Of a stretch of 64,000 nucleotides of DNA, positions 46,465-54,129 are shown piece by piece. The stretch comes from Thermus sediminis (GTDB lineage Bacteria; Deinococcota; Deinococci; Deinococcales; Thermaceae): positions 806,001-870,000 of the forward strand of contig NZ_QURO01000004.1 in assembly GCF_003426945.1 (NCBI RefSeq), read 5' to 3'. Made by a program: the position numbers and the translations under genes. Positions within the stretch are counted from its first letter, which is position 1; the number at the start of each line of letters is the position of its first letter. The notes beneath the pieces were generated by a model that was given only the letters and a program-made list of their open reading frames with translations, was not told where the DNA came from and did not search any database.

Positions 46465-47445
46465 CTATAAGCTTTCCAGGTAATCCAGGAGGGCCTCGAG
46501 CTCCTCCTGGGAAAGGGGCACGGCGGGCATGGTCCCCCGGCCCTCCAAGACGATCTCCCGCACCGCCTCCCGGACCCTAAGGACGGGGTTCCCTTTGAGC
46601 CTGGGTCCCACGCCCCCTTCCCCAGCCGCCCCGTGGCAGGCGGCGCAGTGGGCCTGGTAGACCCCCCGGCCGTCCTTCCCCCTTTGGGCCTGGGCCCGGG
46701 CCATGGCGATGAGGCCCTGGACGCGCTCCCTGGCCTCCCCACCCGTCTCCAGGTACCGCTCCCAGGCGGCGATGGCCTCCCCGTACCTGCCCTCCTGGAA
46801 GTAGAGGTTCCCCAGGAAAAGCCAACCCTCCGCCGCCTCAGGGTCGGCGTGCTGGGCGATCTCCAGGAAGAGCCGGGCCTCGGGAAGGCCGGACATGAAG
46901 AAGAGGATGCCCACCCGCCGGACCGCCTCCACGTTGGTGGGCTCCTTCCGCAAGAGTTCCAGGTAGGCCTCCGCCGCCTGTTCGTAGACCTCCAGCTCAT
47001 AGGCCTTTCGGCCCCAGGCGAGGAGGTCCTCCGGGCTTCCCGTTCTCCTGGCCCTTTCGGCCAGAGCCCTAAGCTCCCGGGCCTCTTCCACCCGGAAGAC
47101 GGCCACGGTGGTCTCCCCGGGCAGGCGGGGCAGGGTGTACTGCCAAAGCCCCACGCCCAGGAGGGCCACCGCCCCGAGGAGAATGGCCAGGGGCAGGGGC
47201 CTCAAGGAAGAGGGCTTCGGGGGACGCCAGCCCTCCAAGGCCCGCTCTAGGGCCACGATCCGGGCCAGGGCCAGCTTCTTCTCCTCCCCCTCCAGGGCCT
47301 TCACCTCCTCCTTCAGGACTTCTAGCTCCCTGAGGAACTCCTCCCTCCGGGGGGGTTCGGGGAAGGGTTCCTTGGGGCCAAAAAGGGGCCTCAAGGCCAG
47401 GAAGAGGGCCAGGAGGAAAAGGGCCAGGAAGATCAGGGTGGCCAT
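46465..47445 (-). CDS. CcmI-like TPR protein fused to a c-type cytochrome domain
   Basis: The 326-residue protein starts with the CcmI arrangement: helix (TLIFLALFLLALFLALRPLFG), coiled segment (EFLRELEVLKEEVKALEGEE), second helix (LPLAILLGAVALLGVGLW), then TPR repeats (AAEAYLELLRKEPTNVEAVRR, GNLYFQEGRYGEAIAAWERY with the second starting later). Unusually, the last 80 residues hold a complete cytochrome c domain, HCAACHGAAGEGGVGP with a methionine near MPAVPLS. CcmI hands apocytochromes to the CcmF/H ligase. A fused heme domain could report heme state or accept electrons. ATG 47445 overlaps the ccmH stop (TGATG). Confidence 0.85.
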   Translation of the reverse strand: MATLIFLALFLLALFLALRPLFGPKEPFPEPPRREEFLRELEVLKEEVKALEGEEKKLALARIVALERALEGWRPPKPSSLRPLPLAILLGAVALLGVGLWQYTLPRLPGETTVAVFRVEEARELRALAERARRTGSPEDLLAWGRKAYELEVYEQAAEAYLELLRKEPTNVEAVRRVGILFFMSGLPEARLFLEIAQHADPEAAEGWLFLGNLYFQEGRYGEAIAAWERYLETGGEARERVQGLIAMARAQAQRGKDGRGVYQAHCAACHGAAGEGGVGPRLKGNPVLRVREAVREIVLEGRGTMPAVPLSQEELEALLDYLESL

Positions 47446-47867
47446 CACGATGGCGGCTCCTTCAGGCGGCGCTCCGCCTCCTCCAGGAGCTCCTGGGGAA
47501 GGGGCTTGTGGGGCCGGAAGTGGGCGAAAAGCCCCAGGCCCAAGAGGAAGATCCCCACCACCGGAAGCACCCAGACCCAGAGGGTCAGCCCCCGCCTAGG
47601 GGGCTCGTAGAGGATCCACTCCCCGTATCGCTCCACGAAGAAGGCCTTGATCTCCTCCCTGGTCTTCCCCTCCTCCAGCATCTCGGCGATGAGGCGGCGC
47701 ATCTCCACCGCCACGCCCGCGTTGCTCTCCGCCGTCGACTCCCCCTGGCATACGGGGCAGCGCAGCTCCCGGGCGATCCGGAAGACCTCGGGGGAGAGGT
47801 CAGGGGGTGGCCCCTCTTGGGCCCAGGCGGCTAGGCCCAGGGTAAGGAACAACAGGAGGAACCTCAT
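47445..47867 (-). CDS. ccmH: Cytochrome c maturation protein CcmH
   Basis: The 140-residue protein has a signal peptide (RFLLLFLTLGLAAWA), the thiol motif LRCPVCQGES around residue 36, the three-helix fold AVEMRRLIAEMLEEGKTREE with FFVERYGEWILYEPP, and one C-terminal membrane helix (LWVWVLPVVGIFLLGLGLF). CcmH keeps the heme-binding cysteines of apocytochrome c reduced. It overlaps ccmG upstream by 4 nt and the CcmI-like gene downstream. Confidence 0.94.
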   Translation of the reverse strand: MRFLLLFLTLGLAAWAQEGPPPDLSPEVFRIARELRCPVCQGESTAESNAGVAVEMRRLIAEMLEEGKTREEIKAFFVERYGEWILYEPPRRGLTLWVWVLPVVGIFLLGLGLFAHFRPHKPLPQELLEEAERRLKEPPS

Positions 47868-48397
47868 GGCAGCATCTCCTTCAGGTACCGCTCCAGGGTG
47901 GCCTGGTCCACGGCGCCCGCGTGCCGGGCCAAGACCCGGCCTTCCTGGTCGATGAAGAAGGTCTCGGGGACCCCGTACATCCCGTAGTCCACCCCCACCC
48001 GTCCCCGGGGGTCAAAGACGTTGGGAAAGGTGAGGCCGAACTGGTCGATGAACCTTAGGGCCTCCGGCTCCCGGTCCTGGACGTTCACCCCCAGGAAGAG
48101 GACCCGCTCCCGGTGGCGGCGCCAGGCGGCCTCCAGGATGGGGGCCTCCTCGTAGCAGGCGGGGAAGCACCAGCTGGCCCAAAAGTTGAGGACGATGGGC
48201 TTCTTCCCCAGGTACTCCCCCAGGCGAAAGGTCTCCCCCCACGCCTCCCGATAGGGGGGAAGCAGGGGCAGGGCGAAGTCGGGGGCGGGGCGCCTCTCTT
48301 TGGCTAGGACCGAGGGGAGCTCCCGAGGGTCCCGCTGCATCCCCCACCAGAAAAGCCCTGCCAAGGCCAGGGGCAGCAGGAACCAAAGCCCCCTCAC
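47864..48397 (-). CDS. ccmG: Thiol-disulfide protein CcmG/DsbE (TlpA-like) with CxxxC site
   Basis: The 177-residue thioredoxin-like protein is anchored by an N-terminal helix (GLWFLLPLALAGLFWWGM) and has the TlpA/ResA core VLNFWASWCFPACYEEAP, VNVQDREPEALRFIDQFGL and the cis-Pro loop YGMYGVPETFFIDQEG. Family members normally carry CxxC; here the active site reads Cys-Phe-Pro-Ala-Cys, three residues between the cysteines. It would reduce CcmH or apocytochromes. GTG 48397 overlaps the ccmF stop by 4 nt, and ATGA links it to ccmH. Confidence 0.9.
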   Translation of the reverse strand: MRGLWFLLPLALAGLFWWGMQRDPRELPSVLAKERRPAPDFALPLLPPYREAWGETFRLGEYLGKKPIVLNFWASWCFPACYEEAPILEAAWRRHRERVLFLGVNVQDREPEALRFIDQFGLTFPNVFDPRGRVGVDYGMYGVPETFFIDQEGRVLARHAGAVDQATLERYLKEMLP

Positions 48398-50325
48398 GCC
48401 GGGCTCACCCCCTTGGCCTCCTGCCGCCTCGAGGCGGGCCAGAGGATGTACAGGGTCCCTAGGGCCATCAGCCCGCCCCCCACCCAGATCCATAGGACGA
48501 GGGGGGTGAGGATGACCCTCAGGGAGGCCCACTCCCCCCTCTCCCGGTCAAAGTCCATGAGGACGAAGTAGTAGTCGTCCTTGAGGGTGTAGACCACATG
48601 GGGAGAGGGCAGGGGGGCGTTCATCTGGGGGTAGAAGTGGAGCCTGGGACGCACCTCCCCAAAACGGTCCGTGGGCAACAGGGCCTCCACGGCGAACCGC
48701 CGCCCCTCGTCCAGGGCCCGCACCCCCTCAAAGCGCAGGGTCACCGTCCCCACCTCCCAGGCCTGGCCCCGGTAAAGGGTCCGCTCCTGCTCCACGCGGT
48801 AAGTCTGGCTGAAGGCAATGGATACCGCCATAAGGGCCACCCCCAGATGGGCCATCAGGCTACCCACGCGCCTCCTGTTCCCCCAAAAGCCCCAAGGGGA
48901 GAGACCGCCCCGGAGCCGACCCCGGATCTCCTCCCCCACCAGGAGGAGGATGGCCGCTAGGTTGTAGGCGAAGAGCCCCACGGCCAGGGAGGTCCCAGGG
49001 GTATAGCCCCTGAGGAAGCCCATGAGGGTTCCTACGGCCAGGACGCCGAGGAGGATGGCGAGGTTGCGGAAGACCTCCGGCCGGGTGCGGCGCCAAGGCA
49101 GGAGGGGCCCAATGCCCATGAGGAGGAGGATGCCTATGGCGATGGGGATGGAGACCTGGTTGAAGAAAGGGGCCCCCACGCTCACCTTGGCCCCGCTCAC
49201 CGCCTCCACCAAAAGGGGGTAGAGGGTGCCCAGGAGGACCACCAGGGTCCAGCCCAGGAAGAAGAAGGCCCCCAGGAGCAGGGCCCCCTCCCGGGAGAAA
49301 AGGCGGAAGACCACGGGATCCTGCACCTCCTGGCCCACCCGGTAGAGGAGGAACATCCCCAACAGGAAGAAGGCCAGGAACCCGAAGAGGAAGACCAAGC
49401 CCACCGGCCCCTCAGCGAAGGCGTGCACGGACATGATCACCCCGCTGCGGGTGAGGAAGGTGGCGAAAAGGGTAGCGGAGAAGGCGAGGGTGACCAGGGC
49501 GAAGTTCCAGAGCTTCAAGGCCCCACGGGTCCGCTGCACGTAGGCGGTGTGGAGGAAGGCGGTGGCCAGGAGCCAGGGTAGGAAGCTGGCGTTCTCCACC
49601 GGGTCCCAAGCCCAGTACCCACCCCAGCCCAGGACCTCGTAGCTCCACCACATCCCCGCCACCTTTCCCGCGGTGAGGAAACCCCAGGCGATCAGGGTCC
49701 ACCACTGGGTTTCCTCTACCCAGGTCTGGTAGCGCCGGGTGGCCATGGCCGCCACCGCGTGGGCAAAGGGCACGGAAAAGCCCACGAAGCCCAGGTACAT
49801 GAGGACGGGGTGGACGGCCATCATCCAGTGGTTCTGCAGGAGGGGGTTGGGGCCCACGCCGTCCGCTGGGGGGTTGGGCAGGGTCTGGAAGGGGCTGGCC
49901 ACCGTGGCCATGACGGCGAAGAAGAAGGCCTGGATGCTGAAGAGGACCGAGAGGATCAAGGAGGCCCGCCAAGGGTCGGGGAGGCGCCTCGAGGCCATCC
50001 AGGTGTACAGGGTCTGGAGGAGCCCCCAGAGGAGGAGGCTGCCCTCCAGGGCCGCCCAAGGCGTCACCAAGGTCACCCACAGGGGGTCGTTGAGGGAGTG
50101 GTTCCGGGCCACATACTCCAGGCTAAAATCGTGGGTGAGGAGGGCCCACTCCAGGGCCAGGAAGGCGGCCAGGGCAGCGAGGAAAGCCAGGAGGACCAGG
50201 CGCCTCGCCCCCTTGAGGAACCGGGCATCCCCCTGGAGGTAGGCGAGGAGGGCTAGGACCAGGCCCAGGAGGCTGAAGGCCAGGGTAAGGGTTACTCCCA
50301 GGTTACCCAGGAGGGCCGGGGTCAT
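48394..50325 (-). CDS. ccmF: Heme lyase CcmF
   Basis: The 643-residue membrane protein has about 14 helices and the tryptophan-rich heme-handling motif GWGGYWAWDPVENASFLPWL around residue 240, with MAVHPVLMYLGFVGF upstream and LTRSGVIMSVHAF further on. CcmF moves heme from CcmE to apocytochrome c. A large periplasmic loop near the C-terminus (RVEQERTLYRGQAWEVGTV...) is typical. It overlaps ccmE by 4 nt and ccmG by 4 nt, all in one operon. Confidence 0.96.
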   Translation of the reverse strand: MTPALLGNLGVTLTLAFSLLGLVLALLAYLQGDARFLKGARRLVLLAFLAALAAFLALEWALLTHDFSLEYVARNHSLNDPLWVTLVTPWAALEGSLLLWGLLQTLYTWMASRRLPDPWRASLILSVLFSIQAFFFAVMATVASPFQTLPNPPADGVGPNPLLQNHWMMAVHPVLMYLGFVGFSVPFAHAVAAMATRRYQTWVEETQWWTLIAWGFLTAGKVAGMWWSYEVLGWGGYWAWDPVENASFLPWLLATAFLHTAYVQRTRGALKLWNFALVTLAFSATLFATFLTRSGVIMSVHAFAEGPVGLVFLFGFLAFFLLGMFLLYRVGQEVQDPVVFRLFSREGALLLGAFFFLGWTLVVLLGTLYPLLVEAVSGAKVSVGAPFFNQVSIPIAIGILLLMGIGPLLPWRRTRPEVFRNLAILLGVLAVGTLMGFLRGYTPGTSLAVGLFAYNLAAILLLVGEEIRGRLRGGLSPWGFWGNRRRVGSLMAHLGVALMAVSIAFSQTYRVEQERTLYRGQAWEVGTVTLRFEGVRALDEGRRFAVEALLPTDRFGEVRPRLHFYPQMNAPLPSPHVVYTLKDDYYFVLMDFDRERGEWASLRVILTPLVLWIWVGGGLMALGTLYILWPASRRQEAKGVSPA

Positions 50326-50750
50326 CTAGCCTCCTCCAGGAGCTTGCGCACCTCCTCTGGGGTCCAGCCCTCCTTGGGAGCCTGGTAGGCCTCCGAGTGC
50401 TTCACGAGGAGGTTACTCCCCTGGAAGATGCCCTCTTGGAAGCGCCCCTCCACCACCACCCCCTGGCCTTCCCGGAACATGCCGGGGGGGGTGCCCCGGT
50501 GGAAGACGGGCACCTCCGCTACCCCGTCTGTGAGGATGAAGCGGAGCTCCAGGCTGTCCCTGTCGTACTGGACGGTGCCCTCTTTGACCAGGCCCCCGAG
50601 GCGCAGGGGGCGGTTCTGGTACCTGGCCTCCTCCAAGAGGTACTCCGAGGGGGTGAGGAAGTAGACCAGGTTCTGCCCCAGCCCCCCGAAGACCATGTAG
50701 GCCAGCGCTCCCAGGATGACGAGAAGGCCAAAGAGGTGCTTGGTCCTCAC
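50322..50750 (-). CDS. ccmE: Heme chaperone CcmE
   Basis: The 142-residue protein has an N-terminal anchor (LFGLLVILGALAYMVFGGL) and an OB-fold beta domain (YLLEEARYQNRPLRLGGLV, LELRFILTDGVAEVPVFHRG, GMFREGQGVVVEGRF). The heme-binding histidine lies in LLVKHSEAYQAP, with the usual tyrosine four residues later (H-x3-Y). GTG 50750 overlaps the ccmD stop by GTGA. It receives heme from CcmC and passes it to CcmF. Confidence 0.92.
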   Translation of the reverse strand: MRTKHLFGLLVILGALAYMVFGGLGQNLVYFLTPSEYLLEEARYQNRPLRLGGLVKEGTVQYDRDSLELRFILTDGVAEVPVFHRGTPPGMFREGQGVVVEGRFQEGIFQGSNLLVKHSEAYQAPKEGWTPEEVRKLLEEAR

Positions 50751-50845
50751 TTCGCCCTCCGGTAGCGGAAGAAGAGGTAGGCCAGGTAGCCGAAGACCGT
50801 GAGGTAAGTGAGGGCGTAGACCCAGGTTACGAAGACCTCGCTCAA
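50747..50845 (-). CDS. ccmD: CcmD-like small membrane protein
   Basis: The 32-residue ORF reads SEVFVTWVYALTYLTVFGYL followed by AYLFFRYRRAK: one membrane helix and a basic cytoplasmic tail, the standard form of CcmD, which releases holo-CcmE from CcmABC. It starts with TTG 50845, overlapping the ccmC stop (TTGA), and its stop overlaps the ccmE GTG. It is under 100 bp and easily missed. Confidence 0.85.
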   Translation of the reverse strand: MSEVFVTWVYALTYLTVFGYLAYLFFRYRRAK

Positions 50846-51528
50846 CTCTCCTCCTTTCTGGCCTCAAGGGCCGCCACAAAGCCCCGGAAGCGCACGAAGC
50901 CCAGGTAGAGCAGGGTGAAGACGAGGAGGTTGAATAGCAGGGCCTGGAGCATCTCCGGGGCCAGAATGACCCTGCCCGTGGTGAGGTCAATGGACTGCGT
51001 CTGATGCAGGCTCCGCCACCACTTCACCGACATGTAGCTGATGGGCACGTTGATGAAGCCCAAAATCCCTACGGCCGCCGCCGCCTTGCGCCTGAGCTCC
51101 GGGTCCTCAATGGCCCCCCGGAGGAGGAAGTAGCCTACGTAGACGGCAAAGAGGATGGCGGTGGTGGTGAGCCTGGGCTCCCAGGTCCAGTAGACCCCCC
51201 AGGTGGGCCTGGCCCAGAGCATGCCCGTAAGCAGGGCTAGGCCCATGAAGACCAGGCCGATTTCGGCGCTGACCATGGCCACCCGGTCGTGCCTAGGGTT
51301 TTGGCGGAAGAGGTAGAGGAGGGAGTAGAGGAAGGTGACGAAGAAGGCCAGGTAACCCAGCCAGGCGGTGGGCACGTGCAGGTACATGATCCGGACCAGG
51401 TAGCCCTGGTTCACGTCCGGGGGAGCGGATAGGGCCACGAGGAGCCCCGCAGGAAGCAGGAGCAGCCCCAAGGCCAAAAGGGCCCAAGTGAGGGCATCGG
51501 GCCGTTCAGGGTTCGCCGCTTTTAGCAT
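50842..51528 (-). CDS. ccmC: Heme exporter/handler CcmC
   Basis: The 228-residue protein has six helices and the WWD-type heme motif ARPTWGVYWTWEPRLT, with the histidines in IMYLHVPTAWLGY and WWRSLHQTQSI flanking it. CcmC loads heme onto CcmE. ATG 51528 is chosen because AGGAGG lies 6 nt upstream; the frame opens 6 codons earlier without support. A TATACT box stands about 30 nt before the start, so an internal promoter is likely between ccmB and ccmC. Confidence 0.95.
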   Translation of the reverse strand: MLKAANPERPDALTWALLALGLLLLPAGLLVALSAPPDVNQGYLVRIMYLHVPTAWLGYLAFFVTFLYSLLYLFRQNPRHDRVAMVSAEIGLVFMGLALLTGMLWARPTWGVYWTWEPRLTTTAILFAVYVGYFLLRGAIEDPELRRKAAAAVGILGFINVPISYMSVKWWRSLHQTQSIDLTTGRVILAPEMLQALLFNLLVFTLLYLGFVRFRGFVAALEARKEES

Positions 51529-51585
51529 CTCGTTCCTCCTACCCAAGTAGAGTATAGGTCCGCTAGGGCTCAGAAGTCTGTGAAC

Positions 51586-52296
51586 TCATCCCTCCATGAC
51601 CACGGGGAAGAGGAGGGCGCAGGCGGTTATGTAGACCACGTCAAAGACCAAAAGGAGCCGCCACCAGTCCGCCAGTTCCGCCAGGGGAAGCCCCTCCACC
51701 AGGCCCACCGTGGCCCGCACCGAGGCCAGGACCACGGGCACCACCAAGGAGAAGAGGAGGAGGGGCAGAAGGGCCTCCCGTCCCCTCAGGCGGGCCAGGA
51801 GGCCGGCGTAGAAGGTGGCCACGCTGGCGTAGCCCAAGGCCCCTAGGGAGAGGGTGAGGAGGAGGGGAAGCCCCCGCTCTAGAGGCAGGTGAAAGAGGCC
51901 CGCCGCCAAGAGGAGGGCGAGGAGGCCTAGGGGCAAAAGGAGGAGAACCTGGGAAAGGAGCTTGCCAAAGTAGATCCACTCCTTGCCCCCAGGGGTGAGG
52001 AGAAGGTCATCCAGGGTGCCTTCCTCCACCTCTAGGGCGAAGGCCCGGGTGGAGAGGAGGGTGCTCATGAAGGCCAGGGCCACCCAGAGGACCCCAGGGG
52101 CCGCCCGGCGCAAGGGGCCCTCCTCGGGGCCCAAGGCCAGGGCCATGACGAAGAGCATCACGGCGAAGAAGGCCAGGAGGGAGAGGATCCCGGTCCGGTC
52201 CCGCACCTCGAGGCGCAGGTCCCGCAGGGCGAGAAGCCAGACCCGCCGCATCGGTTGAAGCGCCTCCCGCGCCACCCGAACCTGGGCCGATCTCAT
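51586..52296 (-). CDS. ccmB: Heme ABC exporter permease CcmB
   Basis: The 236-residue permease begins MRSAQVRVAREALQ, continues VWLLALRDLRLEVRDRTGI and has six helices, such as ILSLLAFFAVMLFVMALAL and LLLPLGLLALLLAAGLF, with the CcmB motif EVEEGTLDDLLLTPGGKEWIYFGK near residue 95. With CcmA it forms the ABC transporter that uses ATP to free CcmE from CcmC. ATG 52296 overlaps the ccmA stop (ATGA). Confidence 0.93.
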   Translation of the reverse strand: MRSAQVRVAREALQPMRRVWLLALRDLRLEVRDRTGILSLLAFFAVMLFVMALALGPEEGPLRRAAPGVLWVALAFMSTLLSTRAFALEVEEGTLDDLLLTPGGKEWIYFGKLLSQVLLLLPLGLLALLLAAGLFHLPLERGLPLLLTLSLGALGYASVATFYAGLLARLRGREALLPLLLFSLVVPVVLASVRATVGLVEGLPLAELADWWRLLLVFDVVYITACALLFPVVMEG

Positions 52297-52862
52297 CTTC
52301 CTCCTAGCTCCAGGGCGCGATCCGCCACCGTCCCGGCCAAGGCCCGGTCGTGGGTGGCCAGGACCACCCCTCCCCCTTCCCGCGCCTCCCGAAGGACTTG
52401 CAGAAGAAGCCCTCTTCCCTCGGCATCCAAGGTGGTCTCTGGTTCGTCCAAAAGCCAAAGGGAGGGGCGCAAGAGGAGGAGGCGGGCCAAAGCCAGGCGC
52501 TTCCTCATGCCGCTGGAGAAAGCGGCCAGGGGCAGGTCAGAGGGCAGGGCGAAGCGGCGCAAAACCCCGGCCCAATCCCCCCTCCGGCCGTGGAAGGCCA
52601 GATCGTAAAGGAGGTGCTCCCTGGCGGTGAGGTGGCGGTGAAAGGCCGGGGGGTTGGGGAGAAACAAGGCCTCCTCCTTCCGCTCCACCCGCCCCCGGGT
52701 GGGCTTGAGAAGGCCAGCCATAAGCCTCAGCAGGGTGGTCTTCCCCGAGCCGTTGGGGCCCAGGAGGGCCACCACCTCTCCCCGCTCCAAGGCGAAGTCC
52801 AGATCCTTCAAGACCCAGTCGCGGCCAAAACGCTTGGAAACACCCACCAGGCGCAAGAGCAT
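52293..52862 (-). CDS. ccmA: Heme ABC exporter ATP-binding protein CcmA
   Basis: The 189-residue ATPase has Walker A LLGPNGSGKTTLLRLMAGLL (about 34-53), the signature FSSGMRKRLALARLLL, Walker B LWLLDEPETTLD and the switch histidine in VVLATHDRAL. It is short but complete. The ABC signature is SSGMRKR, as common in CcmA. TAGACT and GGAG precede the ATG, suggesting a promoter between ccdA and ccmA. Confidence 0.94.
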   Translation of the reverse strand: MLLRLVGVSKRFGRDWVLKDLDFALERGEVVALLGPNGSGKTTLLRLMAGLLKPTRGRVERKEEALFLPNPPAFHRHLTAREHLLYDLAFHGRRGDWAGVLRRFALPSDLPLAAFSSGMRKRLALARLLLLRPSLWLLDEPETTLDAEGRGLLLQVLREAREGGGVVLATHDRALAGTVADRALELGGR

Positions 52863-52902
52863 GCCTTCTCCAGTCTAGGGGTATCGGGCCGGGACAAAGG
52901 TC

Positions 52903-53571
52903 CTAGAGGTACCTCTGCAGCCACTCCGGCGTAAGGCGAAGGAAAAAGGCGTTAAGGGCGGTGAAGGAGTCCGTGAGGAGGAGAAGCCCCACCAGGATCA
53001 GGACCACGCCGGCAAGAAGTTCCACGCGGTGGGAAAGCCGCCCCGCCCGCCTCAAAAAGCCCTTGAGGCGTTCAGCGAAGAGGGCCACCAGCAGGAAGGG
53101 CACGGCCAGGCCCAGGATGTAGGCCAGGAGGAACCCCACTCCCCCTCCCACCGCGGTGAGGGTGAGGATGGCCCCCAGGATGGGACCGATGCAGGGGGTC
53201 CAGCCCAGACCCAGGGTGGCCCCCAGGAGGAAGGCTCCCAAGGGGCGGCCGGTCTCCCCCTCGTAGCGGAGGGAGACCCCCCACCTGGGCCTCAGGCCCA
53301 ACATGTAGAGGCCGAAGAGCACCAAAACCGCCCCCCCTATCCGGGCTAGGGTCTGGCGATGTTCAAAGAGGAGGCTCCCAAGGAGGGTGAAGGGCAGGCC
53401 CAGGAAGAAAAACACCGCCCCAAAGCCCAAGACGAAGAAAACGGCGTTGAAGACGGGGCGCCCCCGCTCCCCCCCCAAGTAGAAGAGGTAGGTGGGCACC
53501 AGGGGCAGCACGCACGGGGAGAGGAAGGAGAGCACCCCTGCCAGGAAGGCTGCGCTCAGGGAAAGGGCCAT
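52903..53571 (-). CDS. ccdA: Cytochrome c biogenesis protein CcdA
   Basis: The 222-residue DsbD-like protein has six helices with the two conserved cysteines in FLSPCVLPLVPTYLFYLGG and LGLGWTPCIGPILGAILTLT. It carries electrons from cytoplasmic thioredoxin to periplasmic thiol proteins such as CcmG, CcmH and SoxW. Its place between the Sox cytochromes and the ccm genes fits both roles. ATG 53571 lies 9 nt after the preceding cytochrome gene. Confidence 0.94.
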   Translation of the reverse strand: MALSLSAAFLAGVLSFLSPCVLPLVPTYLFYLGGERGRPVFNAVFFVLGFGAVFFFLGLPFTLLGSLLFEHRQTLARIGGAVLVLFGLYMLGLRPRWGVSLRYEGETGRPLGAFLLGATLGLGWTPCIGPILGAILTLTAVGGGVGFLLAYILGLAVPFLLVALFAERLKGFLRRAGRLSHRVELLAGVVLILVGLLLLTDSFTALNAFFLRLTPEWLQRYL

Positions 53572-53580
53572 GCCTCCATC

Positions 53581-54129
53581 CTAGGGCAGGGTGAGCCAGG
53601 GGAAGCGGCGCCGGGTCTCGGGGTCCAAGTCCAAAAGCTCCCGGGCGGGCATCCGGATCGTGGGCAGAGTCTTCTGGTTGATGGGGGTGTCCGCCTCGGT
53701 GATGCCGTTCATGTAAAGGAGGAAGGCCACCAGATGGTAGACCTCCTCGTCCGTGAGCGTGCCCGCCGCCCCAAAGGGCATGGCCCGGCGGATGTAGTCG
53801 AAAAGGGTGGTGGCGTAGGGCCAGTAGTTGCCGATGGCAAACTCCACAGGATCCGTGTCCGGGGTGATGGGGAAGGGCTCGGCCACCAGGCGGTTGAAGG
53901 GGTAGCCCTCCCCCCGGGCCCCGTGGCAGGAGGCGCACTTCTCCGCATAGATGCGCTCTCCCTCCACGACCTTTCCCTCCCCAGGGGGAAGTCCCCGGCC
54001 GTCGGGTAGGACCACGGGCCTGAGGTCGTACTGGGCTATGAGCTCCTCCGCAATGGGGGTGCCCAGACCGTAGCGGGCGGCAAAGGCTAGTCCGAGCAGG
54101 GCTAAGGCCAAGAGGGCTTGCTTAAACAT
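53581..54129 (-). CDS. soxD: SoxD-like c-type cytochrome (sulfane dehydrogenase subunit)
   Basis: The 182-residue exported cytochrome has a signal peptide (FKQALLALALLGLAFAA), one heme site CASCHGARGEGYPFNR and a methionine region RRAMPFGAAGTLTDEEVYHL. The C-terminal tail INQKTLPTIRMPARELL is typical of the cytochrome partner of SoxC. It is shorter than the two-heme SoxD of Paracoccus, so it equals one SoxD domain. ATG 54129 overlaps the soxC stop by 8 nt. Together SoxCD would oxidise the sulfane sulfur held on SoxY. Confidence 0.85.
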   Translation of the reverse strand: MFKQALLALALLGLAFAARYGLGTPIAEELIAQYDLRPVVLPDGRGLPPGEGKVVEGERIYAEKCASCHGARGEGYPFNRLVAEPFPITPDTDPVEFAIGNYWPYATTLFDYIRRAMPFGAAGTLTDEEVYHLVAFLLYMNGITEADTPINQKTLPTIRMPARELLDLDPETRRRFPWLTLP

